A stretch of 64,000 nucleotides of DNA from Cherax quadricarinatus (GCF_038502225.1 NC_091372.1:2815617-2879616), one strand, 5' to 3'. Counted from the first letter of the stretch, positions 1 through 10,158 are shown. Program-made: numbers and translations. The notes: generated from the letters alone by a model not told the origin.

Positions 1-1142
1 TAATATATTTATAGATGGGGTTGTAAGAGAAGTAAATGCGAGGGTCTTGGCAAGAGGCGTGGAGTTAAAAGATAAAGAATCACACACAAAGTGGGAGTTG
101 TCACAGCTGCTCTTTGCTGATGACACTGTGCTCTTGGGAGATTCTGAAGAGAAGTTGCAGAGATTGGTGGGTGAATTTGGTAGGGTGTGCAAAAGAAGAA
201 AATTAAAGGTGAATACAGGAAAGAGTAAGGTTATGAGGATAACAAAAAGATTAGGTGATGAAAGATTGAATATCAGATTGGAGGGAGAGAGTATGGAGGA
301 GGTGAACGTATTCAGATATTTGGGAGTGGACGTGTCAGCGGATGGGTCTATGAAAGATGAGGTGAATCATAGAATTGATGAGGGAAAAAGAGTGAGTGGT
401 GCACTTAGGAGTCTGTGGAGACAAAGAACTTTGTCCTTGGAGGCAAAGAGGGGAATGTATGAGAGTATAGTTTTACCAACGCTCTTATATGGGTGTGAAG
501 CGTGGGTGATGAATGTTGCAGCGAGGAGAAGGCTGGAGGCAGTGGAGATGTCATGTCTGAGGGCAATGTGTGGTGTGAATATAATGCAGAGAATTCGTAG
601 TTTGGAAGTTAGGAGGAGGTGTGGGATTACCAAAACTGTTGTCCAGAGGGCTGAGGAAGGGTTGTTGAGGTGGTTCGGACATGTAGAGAGAATGGAGCGA
701 AACAGAATGACTTCAAGAGTGTATCAGTCTGTAGTGGAAGGAAGGCGGGGTAGGGGTCGGCCTAGGAAGGGTTGGAGGGAGGGGGTAAAGGAGGTTTTGT
801 GTGCGAGGGGCTTGGACTTCCAGCAGGCATGCGTGAGCGTGTTTGATAGGAGTGAATGGAGACAAATGGTTTTTAATACTTGACGTGCTGTTGGAGTGTG
901 AGCAAAGTAACATTTATGAAGGGATTCAGGGAAACCGGCAGGCCAGACTTGAGTCCTGGAGATGGGAAGTACAGTGCCTGCACTCTGAAGGAGGGGTGTT
1001 AATGTTGCAGTTTAAAAACTGTAGTGTAAAGCACCCTTCTGGCAAGACAGTGATGGAGTGAATGATGGTGAAAGTTTTTCTTTTTCGGGCCACCCTGCCT
1101 TGGTGGGAATCGGCCGGTGTGATAATAAAAAAAAATAAAAAA
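1..1142 (+). mobile_element. RTE-A copy 1, 3' end
   Basis: This is the 3' part of an RTE-A element: the ORF end, then a 3' UTR of about 255 bases with the hallmark block GGCCACCCTGCCTTGGTGGG and an A-rich end. It is almost base-identical to 5059-6196. It lies upstream of the first visible SZT2 exon on the same strand, so it is presumably intronic. Confidence 0.9.
2..883 (+). CDS. RTE-A ORF, C-terminal part (cut by window edge)
   Basis: This is the 3' part of a non-LTR retrotransposon polyprotein whose 5' part lies outside the window. The frame is open from base 2 to the TGA at 881-883. It carries the reverse transcriptase catalytic block LLFADDTVLLGD, followed by the family's C-terminal region with LLYGCEAWV, LLRWFGHVERM and the basic block GRRGRGRPRK. 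The protein matches the last part of the 968-residue ORF at 3036-5942 almost residue for residue; one change is Gly for Asp just before EFGRVCKRRK. No frameshift or stop is visible. The role is target-primed reverse transcription of the element's own RNA, which is known for the family and not shown here. Confidence 0.9.
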   Translation, partial: NIFIDGVVREVNARVLARGVELKDKESHTKWELSQLLFADDTVLLGDSEEKLQRLVGEFGRVCKRRKLKVNTGKSKVMRITKRLGDERLNIRLEGESMEEVNVFRYLGVDVSADGSMKDEVNHRIDEGKRVSGALRSLWRQRTLSLEAKRGMYESIVLPTLLYGCEAWVMNVAARRRLEAVEMSCLRAMCGVNIMQRIRSLEVRRRCGITKTVVQRAEEGLLRWFGHVERMERNRMTSRVYQSVVEGRRGRGRPRKGWREGVKEVLCARGLDFQQACVSVFDRSEWRQMVFNT

Positions 1143-1947
1143 TTATTTGTTTATTTACTTGTTCAGTGACAGTTATTTATTTATTTATTTATTTAGTATA
1201 TCATATTCTTATTTGACTCACAATATTTTTTATTTGTAACGTAACCCTAAGTCAAAGAGCACCTGTACCCTAGTAATCCTGACAGTCTTCAGTTTCTAGA
1301 CCTTGGTGATTAGCTATACAGTTTACCACTGTGGGAGTGATCATACTGCAACATTCTTTGTAATTGCTGTATTTAATAAACCTGTTTCATTTATACTTAT
1401 GTTTCAGGTTTCAGTAGACCATGGCAGGTCATATGTGTATTGTGAATTATTATTATGTAACTTATATTGTTCTAGCAAAATTGTTATATCGACTAGGCCT
1501 AAGACTCAAGGGTGCCAGAAAATTGGTGTTGTTCCTGTATAAAATTATTGTGCTGAATAGTACTGTACTGTAGTAATGTAGGTTACATTAACAGTATTCT
1601 TAGTGTCCGGTTGTCATTTGCATCTAATCCAAGTCCGCTAGTTCACAAGACAACCGGATGATTGTGAAAAATTAATTACATAGTTTGGAAGTTTCAGACA
1701 ATTAGCACTCTCATACTCCTGCCCTCCATCAGTCCATTAATGAGAGGATTCACTGTACAGGTCAAAATCCACCGGGTCAATTTATTGAGCAATGCTAGTC
1801 TAGGTTCATTATTTACAGAATTAACCATTATTGTTGCTATCACGGCAGATCAGTCCTGTCTCTTTCCACCATAGTCATCATTTCCAGCTACCTGCTCCCC
1901 TGTATTATTCATTTAAATTGAGAATTTAATTTGTTGTCTTAAACCCA
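1143..1947. other. intronic sequence without recognised gene
   Basis: AT-rich sequence with a short TTTA repeat near 1170-1195. I see no exon with convincing splice sites and no recognisable transposon ends. The short open frames here have no motifs and biased, intron-like composition. Confidence 0.5.
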
Positions 1948-2106
1948 AAAAAAGAAACACTTTCACCATCATTCACACATAATCACTGTCTTTGCAGAGG
2001 TGCCCAGATATGACAGTTTAGATGTCACTTCAAACAGCCAATATCCCAAACCTCTCCTTTAATGTGCAGGCATTGTACTTCCCATCTCCAGGACTCAAGT
2101 CCAGCT
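1948..2106 (-). repeat. RTE-type 3' UTR fragment
   Basis: On the minus strand this reads as the RTE-family 3' UTR: the block around ACTTGAGTCCTGGAGATGGG, the pyrimidine/purine segment, then the CATTCAC-rich stretch. It is diverged from RTE-A. It ends 58 bases before the first SZT2 exon of the window. Confidence 0.75.
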
Positions 2107-2164
2107 TACATTTTAATGTTTGATTTATACACAGTATATCACCGCCTTCATAGTCAACTAACAG

Positions 2165-2353
2165 CCTTCGAGGGAGATGAAGACAAAACATCAGTGATCA
2201 GTGAACGTGATGAAGACTTAAGCACACTCCCTGATAATATGGACCTAGCAGATGGCCCCATCCCTCCTCTCTTCCTTCATTTTACTTGTACTGTTCGAGT
2301 TGCTGGTCATGTACAGTCTACTATATCTGTGAAGACACTACCCACATGTCTCG
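2165..2353 (+). CDS. SZT2: SZT2-like exon 1 of window
   Basis: This exon has an acceptor at ..CTAACAG and a donor GTAAGA at 2354. It needs 1 base from the previous exon and ends in phase 1, which fits the next exon. The encoded stretch is acidic, then carries PPLFLHFTCTVRVAGH and LPTCLG. From memory, human SZT2 has a very similar PPLFLHLTCSVRLRG followed by LPTCLG. SZT2 is the large scaffold subunit of KICSTOR, which holds GATOR1 at the lysosome and lowers mTORC1 activity when amino acids are scarce. The gene begins upstream of the window. The SZT2 call rests on recalled similarity; the exon structure is read directly. Confidence 0.85.
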
Positions 2354-2610
2354 GTAAGATTTGAGAAAGGCCACCATGACCTTGTTGTTTCGTAGTCTGA
2401 ATTTGTCCTCTGTGGCAGTTATTTCTGATGTACAGTACACTGAATCTCAAAATCATTCTTGGTGCCATTCACAACTAACAATTGGAGAGGATATTTAGAT
2501 GAGGCTTTGATGTGCCCTCCACCAATATCAAGTTGTCAACCCAAGATGCTGTCTAGAGTTTCCTCTCCAGCTATTGTTAGTTATGTTTTTCTCATGTTTA
2601 ATTTAATCTC
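2354..2610. other. SZT2 intron start, no repeat recognised
   Basis: This is the unique-looking start of the intron between the window's first two SZT2 exons. No gene or clear repeat is seen before the RTE-A leader begins near 2611. Confidence 0.5.
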
Positions 2611-5600
2611 AGGTTGGTAGACAGCAACCACCCAGGGAAGTACTACCGTCCTGCCAGATGACTGTGAAACAAAAACCTGTAACTGTTTTGCATGATGGTA
2701 GGATTGCTGGTTTCTTTTTCTGTCTCATAAACACGCTAAGATAACAGGGATATCTTGCTACTCCTACTTACACTTTGGTCACACTTCATAGACACGCACA
2801 TGCATATATATATATACATACATCTAGGTTTTTCTCCTTTTTCTAAATAGCTCTTGTTCTTTTTTATTTCTTCTATTGTCCATGGGGAAGTGGAAAAGAA
2901 TCTTTCCTCCGTAAGCCATGCGTGTCGTATGAGGCGACTAAAATGCCGGGAGCAATGGGCTAGTAACCCCTTCTCCTGTATACAATTACTAAAAAAGAGA
3001 AGAAGAAAAACTTTATAAAACTGGGTTGCTTAAATGTGCGTGGATGTAGTGCGGATGACAAGAAACAGATGATTGCTGATGTTATGAATGAAAAGAAGTT
3101 GGATGTCCTGGCCCTAAGCGAAACAAAGCTGAAGGGGGTAGGAGAGTTTCAGTGGGGGGAAATAAATGGGATTAAATCTGGAGTATCTGAGAGAGTTAGA
3201 GCAAAGGAAGGGGTAGCAGTAATGTTAAATGATCAGTTATGGAAGGAGAAAAGAGAATATGAATGTGTAAATTCAAGAATTATGTGGATTAAAGTAAAGG
3301 TTGGATGCGAGAAGTGGGTCATAATAAGCGTGTATGCACCTGGAGAAGAGAGGAATGCAGAGGAGAGAGAGAGATTTTGGGAGATGTTAAGTGAATGTAT
3401 AGGAGCCTTTGAACCAAGTGAGAGAGTAATTGTGGTAGGGGACTTGAATGCTAAAGTAGGAGAAACTTTTAGAGAGGGTGTGGTAGGTAAGTTTGGGGTG
3501 CCAGGTGTAAATGATAATGGGAGCCCTTTGATTGAACTTTGTATAGAAAGGGGTTTAGTTATAGGTAATACATATTTTAAGAAAAAGAGGATAAATAAGT
3601 ATACACGATATGATGTAGGGCGAAATGACAGTAGTTTGTTGGATTATGTATTGGTAGATAAAAGACTGTTGAGTAGACTTCAGGATGTACATGTTTATAG
3701 AGGGGCCACAGATATATCAGATCACTTTCTAGTTGTAGCTACACTGAGAGTAAAAGGTAGATGGGATACAAGGAGAATAGAAGCATCAGGGAAGAGAGAG
3801 GTAAAGGTTTATAAACTAAAAGAGGAGGCAGTTAGGGTAAGATATAAACAGCTATTGGAGGATAGATGGGCTAATGAGAGCATAGGCAATGGGGTCGAAG
3901 AGGTATGGGGTAGGTTTAAAAATGTAGTGTTAGAGTGTTCAGCAGAAGTTTGTGGTTACAGGAAAGTGGGTGCAGGAGGGAAGAGGAGCGATTGGTGGAA
4001 TGATGATGTAAAGAGAGTAGTAAGGGAGAAAAAGTTAGCATATGAGAAATTTTTACAAAGTAGAAGTGATGCAAGGAGGGAAGAGTATATGGAGAAAAAG
4101 AGAGAAGTTAAGAGAGTGGTGAAGCAATGTAAAAAGAGAGCAAATGAGAGAGTGGGTGAGATGTTATCAACAAATTTTGTTGAAAATAAGAAAAAGTTTT
4201 GGAGTGAGATTAACAAGTTAAGAAAGCCTAGAGAACAAATGGATTTGTCTGTTAAAAATAGGAGAGGAGAGTTATTAAATGGAGAGTTAGAGGTATTGGG
4301 AAGATGGAAGGAATATTTTGAGGAATTGTTAAATGTTGATGAAGATAGGGAAGCTGTGATTTCGTGTATAGGGCAAGGAGGAATAACATCTTGTAGGAGT
4401 GAGGAAGAGCCAGTTGTGAGTGTGGGGGAAGTTCGTGAGGCAGTAGGTAAAATGAAAGGGGGTAAGGCAGCCGGGATTGATGGGATAAAGATAGAAATGT
4501 TAAAAGCAGGTGGGGATGTAGTTTTGGAGTGGTTGGTGCAATTATTTAATAAATGTATGGAAGAGGGTAAGGTACCTAGGGATTGGCAGAGAGCATGCAT
4601 AGTTCCTTTGTATAAAGGCAAAGGGGATAAAAGAGAGTGCAAAAATTATAGGGGGATAAGTCTGTTGAGTGTACCTGGTAAAGTGTATGGTAGAGTTATA
4701 ATTGAAAGAATTAAGAGTAAGACGGAGAATAGGATAGCAGATGAACAAGGAGGCTTTAGGAAAGGTAGGGGGTGTGTGGACCAGGTGTTTACAGTGAAAC
4801 ATATAAGTGAACAGTATTTAGATAAGGCTAAAGAGGTCTTTGTGGCATTTATGGATTTGGAAAAGGCGTATGACAGGGTGGATAGGGGGGCAATGTGGCA
4901 GATGTTGCAAGTGTATGGTGTAGGAGGTAGGTTACTGAAAGCAGTGAAGAGTTTTTACGAGGATAGTGAGGCTCAAGTTAGAGTATGTAGGAAAGAGGGA
5001 AATTTTTTCCCAGTAAAAGTAGGCCTTAGACAAGGATGTGTGATGTCACCGTGGTTGTTTAATATATTTATAGATGGGGTTGTAAGAGAAGTAAATGCGA
5101 GGGTCTTGGCAAGAGGCGTGGAGTTAAAAGATAAAGAATCACACACAAAGTGGGAGTTGTCACAGCTGCTCTTTGCTGATGACACTGTGCTCTTGGGAGA
5201 TTCTGAAGAGAAGTTGCAGAGATTGGTGGATGAATTTGGTAGGGTGTGCAAAAGAAGAAAATTAAAGGTGAATACAGGAAAGAGTAAGGTTATGAGGATA
5301 ACAAAAAGATTAGGTGATGAAAGATTGAATATCAGATTGGAGGGAGAGAGTATGGAGGAGGTGAACGTATTCAGATATTTGGGAGTGGACGTGTCAGCGG
5401 ATGGGTCTATGAAAGATGAGGTGAATCATAGAATTGATGAGGGAAAAAGAGTGAGTGGTGCACTTAGGAGTCTGTGGAGACAAAGAACTTTGTCCTTGGA
5501 GGCAAAGAGGGGAATGTATGAGAGTATAGTTTTACCAACGCTCTTATATGGGTGTGAAGCGTGGGTGATGAATGTTGCAGCGAGGAGAAGGCTGGAGGCA

Positions 5601-6196
5601 GTGGAGATGTCATGTCTGAGGGCAATGTGTGGTGTGAATATAATGCAGAGAATTCGTAGTTTGGAAGTTAGGAGGAGGTGCGGGATTACCAAAACTGTTG
5701 TCCAGAGGGCTGAGGAAGGGTTGTTGAGGTGGTTCGGACATGTAGAGAGAATGGAGCGAAACAGAATGACTTCAAGAGTGTATCAGTCTGTAGTGGAAGG
5801 AAGGCGGGGTAGGGGTCGGCCTAGGAAGGGTTGGAGGGAGGGGGTAAAGGAGGTTTTGTGTGCGAGGGGCTTGGACTTCCAGCAGGCATGCGTGAGCGTG
5901 TTTGATAGGAGTGAATGGAGACAAATGGTTTTTAATACTTGACGTGCTGTTGGAGTGTGAGCAAAGTAACATTTATGAAGGGATTCAGGGAAACCGGCAG
6001 GCCGGACTTGAGTCCTGGAGATGGGAAGTACAGTGCCTGCACTCTGAAGGAGGGGTGTTAATGTTGCAGTTTAAAAACTGTAGTGTAAAGCACCCTTCTG
6101 GCAAGACAGTGATGGAGTGAATGATGGTGAAAGTTTTTCTTTTTCGGGCCACCCTGCCTTGGTGGGAATCGGCCGGTGTGATAATAAAATAAAAAT
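2611..6196 (+). mobile_element. RTE-A copy 2, near full-length
   Basis: The element has a leader of about 420 bases (from GGTTGGTAGACAGCAACC), one long ORF, a 3' UTR with GGCCACCCTGCCTTGGTGGG and an A-rich end (ATAATAAAATAAAAA). Other copies show six more leader bases (GTAGTA), so this copy is minimally 5'-truncated. I could not find a convincing target duplication. It sits in the SZT2 intron between 2353 and 9766, in the gene's orientation. The same leader recurs at 62795-63220. Confidence 0.92.
3036..5942 (+). CDS. RTE-A endonuclease-reverse transcriptase, intact
   Basis: The polyprotein has about 968 residues and no internal stop. The N-terminal APE-type endonuclease (about 1-240) shows LALSETKL, VYAPG, VVGDLNAK, DYVLVDKRL and SDHFLV, which include the catalytic Glu, Asp/Asn and Ser-Asp-His positions. 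The reverse transcriptase (about 480-760) shows IVPLYKGKGDKRECKNYRG, EQGGFRKGRG, FMDLEKAYDRV, LRQGCVMSPWLFNIFIDG and FADD near 713-716. The C-terminal region has LLYGCEAW, LLRWFGHVERM and GRRGRGRPRK. Position 3036 is a GTG. The frame is open back to 2967 with KLGCLNVRGC, which includes the conserved endonuclease Asn, but has no ATG there; the first ATG is at 3069. The start is therefore uncertain, and a non-AUG start is possible. Length and single-ORF layout fit the RTE group. Confidence 0.92.
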   Translation: MRGCSADDKKQMIADVMNEKKLDVLALSETKLKGVGEFQWGEINGIKSGVSERVRAKEGVAVMLNDQLWKEKREYECVNSRIMWIKVKVGCEKWVIISVYAPGEERNAEERERFWEMLSECIGAFEPSERVIVVGDLNAKVGETFREGVVGKFGVPGVNDNGSPLIELCIERGLVIGNTYFKKKRINKYTRYDVGRNDSSLLDYVLVDKRLLSRLQDVHVYRGATDISDHFLVVATLRVKGRWDTRRIEASGKREVKVYKLKEEAVRVRYKQLLEDRWANESIGNGVEEVWGRFKNVVLECSAEVCGYRKVGAGGKRSDWWNDDVKRVVREKKLAYEKFLQSRSDARREEYMEKKREVKRVVKQCKKRANERVGEMLSTNFVENKKKFWSEINKLRKPREQMDLSVKNRRGELLNGELEVLGRWKEYFEELLNVDEDREAVISCIGQGGITSCRSEEEPVVSVGEVREAVGKMKGGKAAGIDGIKIEMLKAGGDVVLEWLVQLFNKCMEEGKVPRDWQRACIVPLYKGKGDKRECKNYRGISLLSVPGKVYGRVIIERIKSKTENRIADEQGGFRKGRGCVDQVFTVKHISEQYLDKAKEVFVAFMDLEKAYDRVDRGAMWQMLQVYGVGGRLLKAVKSFYEDSEAQVRVCRKEGNFFPVKVGLRQGCVMSPWLFNIFIDGVVREVNARVLARGVELKDKESHTKWELSQLLFADDTVLLGDSEEKLQRLVDEFGRVCKRRKLKVNTGKSKVMRITKRLGDERLNIRLEGESMEEVNVFRYLGVDVSADGSMKDEVNHRIDEGKRVSGALRSLWRQRTLSLEAKRGMYESIVLPTLLYGCEAWVMNVAARRRLEAVEMSCLRAMCGVNIMQRIRSLEVRRRCGITKTVVQRAEEGLLRWFGHVERMERNRMTSRVYQSVVEGRRGRGRPRKGWREGVKEVLCARGLDFQQACVSVFDRSEWRQMVFNT

Positions 6197-6785
6197 ATTG
6201 TTTTCCAAAGAACTTTTTTCATATTATTGATAATTATTGAAAACTATAATAAATTTTTTCCATTTGTGCTTTAATTTTATTAGTAAATTTGTTCAGTCTT
6301 ATAATTAGTAAATATTAGTGAATAGTTTATGATATTTTTTGAGGAAAAAATTGTAGACTTTATTTTTCATTACATTGATTTGTTTTGTAGAGTTAAATTT
6401 TGATCTAACCTGCTGATGTTTTATTCAGTATTTTACAAAGTTATTGTATAATGCATTCATTCATGATGAATTAATTTCCTAAAAAGTTGCAGCACATCTT
6501 GACAAATATATTTTGTGTGACTCTGTATGTCTAAATATCAATACCACTAGTGAAAATAATAATCTAGGCTGAACCACAACTTGCCATGGGCCTACTCCAG
6601 CCTATATGTAACTGGACTTCCCACATGTTGGGTCACCACTAGTCTAGGAACTGATGGATTTTGCAGATGCTGGACCAGTTCCAACCCACATGCATAAGGT
6701 CCTGCATATCATGTCGGCAGTATGACCTATTAAGACCATCCTGTTTAAAATACTTGTACATAGTACAGAGGGAAATAATAAATGC
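6197..6785. other. AT-rich intronic sequence
   Basis: Strongly AT-rich, with no convincing exon, tRNA or transposon end. Nothing else supported. Confidence 0.5.
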
Positions 6786-7117
6786 TCACATTTTTGGGTC
6801 ACGATGCCTTGGTAGGAAACGGTTGACATTTAAAAAAAAAAATAAGAAATGTCCAGTTGCAGTGAGGAGGAGGTTGGAGGCAGTAAAGATGTCATGTGTG
6901 AGGGGAATGTATGGTGTGAGTATTATACTGAAAATTTGGACTTTGGAGATTAGGTGTGGAGTCACCAAAAGTATTATGCAGAGGGCTGTGGAGGGATTGT
7001 TGAGGTGGTTTGGACATGTAAAGAGGATGGAGAAAAATAGGATGTCCAGTAGGGTATATAAATCTGGTGGAGGGAACTAGGGGTAGGAGTCATCCTAGGA
7101 AAGGTTGGAGGTGTAGA
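6786..7117 (+). pseudogene. old diverged RTE-like fragment (C-terminal ORF region)
   Basis: A tail-like stretch (GGGTCACGATGCCTTGGTAGG plus an A-run, 6797-6845) is followed by a fragment encoding a diverged version of the RTE C-terminal region: RRRLEAVKMSC, GLLRWFGHVKRMEKNR. It differs clearly from RTE-A and RTE-B and stops at a TAG near 7078, so it is an old copy of a third, related family. It is cut on the right by the duplicated unit at 7118-7570. Confidence 0.75.
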
Positions 7118-7570
7118 CGAATGGTTCAGAGAACCGACACGTTGATAAATTAGACACATATGCAATTCTTGGGTATCTTTATTGAGGAAACGTTTCGCCA
7201 CACAGTGGCTTCATCAGTCCATACAAAGGAGAAATGGGAAGAACAGGAGGAGAATGAGGTAATCAGTCCCTCAATCTTGAGTAGAATACAGCATATCTGC
7301 GAAGTAGCTTATATAGTAGGCAGGAAAGGTGCAGCAGTCGTAGGTGGTGTCACATATGTCCAATGTGGAAGTAGGTTGTGCCCAAGGGTTAGGCAAGCGA
7401 AGAATTCCCAAGTATTAAGATCCCAAGAAGTTGCAGTGTCTGACAGGATTGTCGATGAATGGTTCAGAGAGCCGACATGTTGATAAATTAGACACATGTG
7501 CAACTCTTGGCTATCTTTATTGAGGAAACGTTTCGCCACACAGTGGCTTCAACAGTCCATACAAAGGAGA
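7118..7570 (-). ncRNA. duplicated hammerhead-ribozyme-like unit (Penelope/retrozyme type)
   Basis: Two direct copies of a block of about 110 bases lie 338 bases apart; equivalent cores are at 7191-7220 and 7529-7558. On the minus strand the first core reads CTGATGA, then a GCCAC/GTGGC hairpin (5 bp, 3-nt loop), then GAAA, which is the hammerhead layout CUGAUGA-stem II-GAAA. The second copy reads CTGTTGA, which breaks an invariant core base. Hammerheads with very short stem III are known from Penelope-like elements and from animal retrozymes arranged as short tandem repeats. I did not confirm stems I and III or the cleavage site. Confidence 0.65.
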
Positions 7571-7712
7571 AGTGAGGATGTAGCAGTTTGGAGGGTTATC
7601 TGATGTTGGTGCCCTTCTGACAAGGCAGTGATTAAACGAGTGACAGTGAAAGTGTTTTCTTCTTTGTCAGGTCACCCAACCTCGGTGGAAGATGGCCGGA
7701 ATGTTAAAAAAT
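7571..7712 (+). repeat. RTE-like 3' UTR tail
   Basis: Reads GCAGTTTGGAGGG, then CTTCTGACAAGGCAGTGATT, then GGTCACCCAACCTCGGTGG and an A-run. This is the tail of a diverged RTE-type copy, probably the continuation of the fragment ending at 7117 beyond the hammerhead unit. Confidence 0.7.
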
Positions 7713-8192
7713 ATTTGTGTGTGATTTAGCCAGAAATACTAAAGAGGATGATGTTGGAAGAAACCATGTATAAATGCATACTTGAAATTGTACTAATGTT
7801 CACTTAGCTACCTCCCTTTTGCACATTAAAAAAACTATGTCTGGTTCTTAAGTAGTGTGTAAGCATGAGTATTAGTCTGCCTGAAATGCTCTTCATTCTA
7901 GTGACTTTCTTTTGTGCTTGGCAGTATTTTATTACATGTAAGGTAGACTGCCTTATCTGTGGGTCTAGTTTCCGTGGTTTCAGTTATCCTCGGTTTACCC
8001 TGGCCTGAAAATAACCCTTAATTTGCTTAATAATGGCTCCCTAGTGCAAAAGCAGTGATGGTGGCAGTTCTTCAAAGTCTAAGAGAAGTCGTGAAGTGTT
8101 TCCCATCAGTGAAAAAGTGCTAATTATTGTGCGTAATTTATCGTTAACCTTTATCATATGTATGTATGTATGTAAAGAAAAAACTACTTATA

Positions 8193-9404
8193 CAGTGGAA
8201 CCTTGGCTTACAAGTTTAATCCGTTCCGTAACCTTGCTCATATCCTGATCTGCTTGTATGCTGAGTCAATTTTCCTCATTTAAATTAATTGAAATGCCAT
8301 TAATCCGTTCCAGCAGAATTCTTGCTCTTGGGAGACAGGACAAAAATACTTCAGTATGGCGCTAATATCAACTCTAATGCTTATTTATCTGTCACAATTC
8401 ATCTGATTTAACCCTTAAACTGTCCAAATGTATATATACGTTCTCTCGCGTAGCGCCCCGAGTCTTTTGAGAAAAAAAAATCTTTTTTTTTAATAGGAAA
8501 AAAGAGCATATGGTACCCAGGCGTCCCCAGTTTTTTTCATATGGCGCACAGTGAGTGCGCACACCCATTCTCTCATGTCTAGGCGACTCAGGCTTATTGT
8601 GCCAATGTTGAATGAATGACAAAGAAAACGTATATATACGTTTGGGGCACTACGCGAGAGAATGTATATATACTTTTGGACCATTTAAGTATTAACATAA
8701 TAAACAATATAATTAACATAGAAACATGATATATACTCCAGAATGAATACACTAGGCCATAATATGGTGAGTGGTGGCAGTGGCATTCATTCCCTCTCCT
8801 TCTCTGACTATATCTTCCCATGCTTTTATTATAAGAGAAAATGGAGTGTTTGTGAGGCTAACTACACTAGTTTCATAAATAAGAAATATTGTATGAAAAC
8901 ATAATAGAGAATGTAAAGAAATAAAGTGGTTTTATAAAGTGTACGTATACTGGTGGAGGTGGAGAGTGGAAGATAGGCTACTTTCTACTAGCTCCTGCTG
9001 CCATGGACATCATCCTCTTTTTCTTCTCAGCACTGTCCTTTGCACTTACTTTCTTAGAACCCATAGTTAGAAAAAAGACATTTGGCAATAATAACACAAG
9101 AAATGCTTCCACGGTGAAATAAACACATTGCACAACTCAACTGATGTTGTGGCGTTGGCTGTGTCACCTAGTGGTGGTGGTCTGCAATTCGCTCATTATT
9201 ATTATTATTTTTAATTTATGGAACTGGAGCACAGATCCAATTCCCTAGATCAAGAGCCCCTCACCAGCGTCAAGGAACCTCCCTTGAGGGGTGAGCTCGC
9301 ATCCTAAATTTTTGCTCATATCCAGAAACAAAAAATCGACCGAGTGACTGCTCATATCCTGAAAAACTTATATGGTGGGGCACTCATAAGCCGAAGTTCA
9401 ACTG
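8193..9404. mobile_element. TA-flanked Tigger-like element nested in the 7941-9489 copy
   Basis: It starts CAGTGGAACCTTGGCTTAC and ends ..CCGAAGTTCAACTG, with TA on both sides (8191-8192, 9405-9406). Around 9027-9066 the minus strand gives a short peptide start (MGSKKVSAKD) like other Tigger transposase N-termini here. The rest of the coding region is gone. It holds a piggyBac-like MITE at 8412-8691 and, near 9205-9310, a common-looking repeat end (ATTATT-rich, then a block around CAAGAGCCCCTCACCAGC). Confidence 0.65.
8412..8691. mobile_element. short piggyBac-like MITE (280 bp)
   Basis: It lies between TTAA at 8408-8411 and TTAA at 8692-8695. The left end is CCCTTAAACTGTCCAAA; the right end is a decayed inverted copy (GGACCATTTAAGTA). 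Subterminal inverted blocks with TATATATACGTT and CTCGCGTAG give extra fold-back potential. No coding capacity. Confidence 0.7.
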
Positions 9405-9524
9405 TATGTAGGTTTCGCTACTATCTGCAGTTTTGGGCATCTGCAGCAAGTCTTGGAACATATCCCCCACAGATACGGGAGTCCTACTGTAAACTATGTT
9501 TTGTAACACTACAGAAAGAAATTA

Positions 9525-9727
9525 CAGTGGACCCCCGGTTAACGATATTTTTTCACTCCAGAAGTATGTTTAGGTGCCAGTACCGACCGAATTTGTTCCC
9601 ATAAGAAATATTGTGAAGTAGATTAGTCCATTTCAGACCCCCAAACATACACGTACAAACGCACTTACATAAATACACTTACATAATTGGTCACATTCGG
9701 AGGTAATCGTTATGCGGGGGTCCACTG
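9525..9727. mobile_element. 203-bp Tigger-type MITE
   Basis: The ends are CAGTGGACCCCCGGTTAACG and ..CGTTATGCGGGGGTCCACTG, with TA on both sides. A second 203-bp copy lies at 21311-21513 in the opposite orientation. This copy ends 38 bases before the acceptor of the SZT2 exon at 9766. Confidence 0.85.
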
Positions 9728-9765
9728 TAGTTTGTTTGATTGGTAACTGTGTTTTATGATAACAG

Positions 9766-10012
9766 ATGAAATTGTGGATTCACTGAGGGGCAGCGAAGTG
9801 GATCTTTCCCTGGTCAGTGTGACACTGGATGTCTTGTGTATGACACTGCCTCCTACCTTAGCCACCAAGACAACGGGAGAGTCGCTCACGTTCATGACTG
9901 ACTCAAGATCGGCTCGCACGACCAGCTTTTGCTCTATATCATCATTGCACCCAAAACGAGCAAGGTCCATATCAGAGTCTACCTGTGCTTCATTATCAGA
10001 TATGGATGAATC
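9766..10012 (+). CDS. SZT2: SZT2-like exon 2 of window
   Basis: Acceptor ..GATAACAG, donor GTAAGT. With one carried base the 247-nt exon stays open and ends with two bases of a codon, completed by the G that starts the next exon. It encodes LSLVSVTLDVLCMTLPPTL, close to the recalled human SZT2 stretch LRDLSVTLDVFMLTLPLEV, then a serine-rich stretch ending SLSDMDES. The order of conserved blocks (PPLFLH..., then SVTLDV...) is the same as in the human protein. The serine-rich part is probably a flexible linker; that is inference. Confidence 0.87.
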
Positions 10013-10155
10013 GTAAGTTAAATCTCACTTTGTTTTAGCAATTTCAGTTATAATTCTTCTTGTAATGGAGAGAGCAAATGGATGAGGAGTGTGTTATATT
10101 TACGTAGTTATTTTTTGTAGATTATATCATATTTACATCTTAAATTGTTTTGTGC

Positions 10156-10158
<3 letters not shown>

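Larger units (their letters stand above)
7941..9489 (+). mobile_element. Tigger/pogo-type deletion derivative
   Basis: The imperfect inverted ends are AGGTAGACTGCCTTATCTGT at the left and a matching reverse complement ending CTACTG at 9489, next to TA. Near 8034 a short stretch reads like a pogo-type transposase N-terminus (ATGGCTCC, then serine/lysine-rich residues) with an early TAG. No complete transposase remains. The element is interrupted by another TA-flanked element at 8193-9404. Confidence 0.6.

Noticed and set aside
1303..1542. Additional SZT2 exon
   Set aside because: Composition is intron-like and no acceptor/donor pair gives the phase needed for the exon at 2165.
3956..5692. Minus-strand open frames within RTE-A
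   Set aside because: They mirror the RTE-A coding strand and recur unchanged in every RTE-A copy; no motifs.
9344..9604. Host exon in an open frame of 86 codons
   Set aside because: It spans the ends of two DNA transposons and has no splice sites that fit the SZT2 phases.
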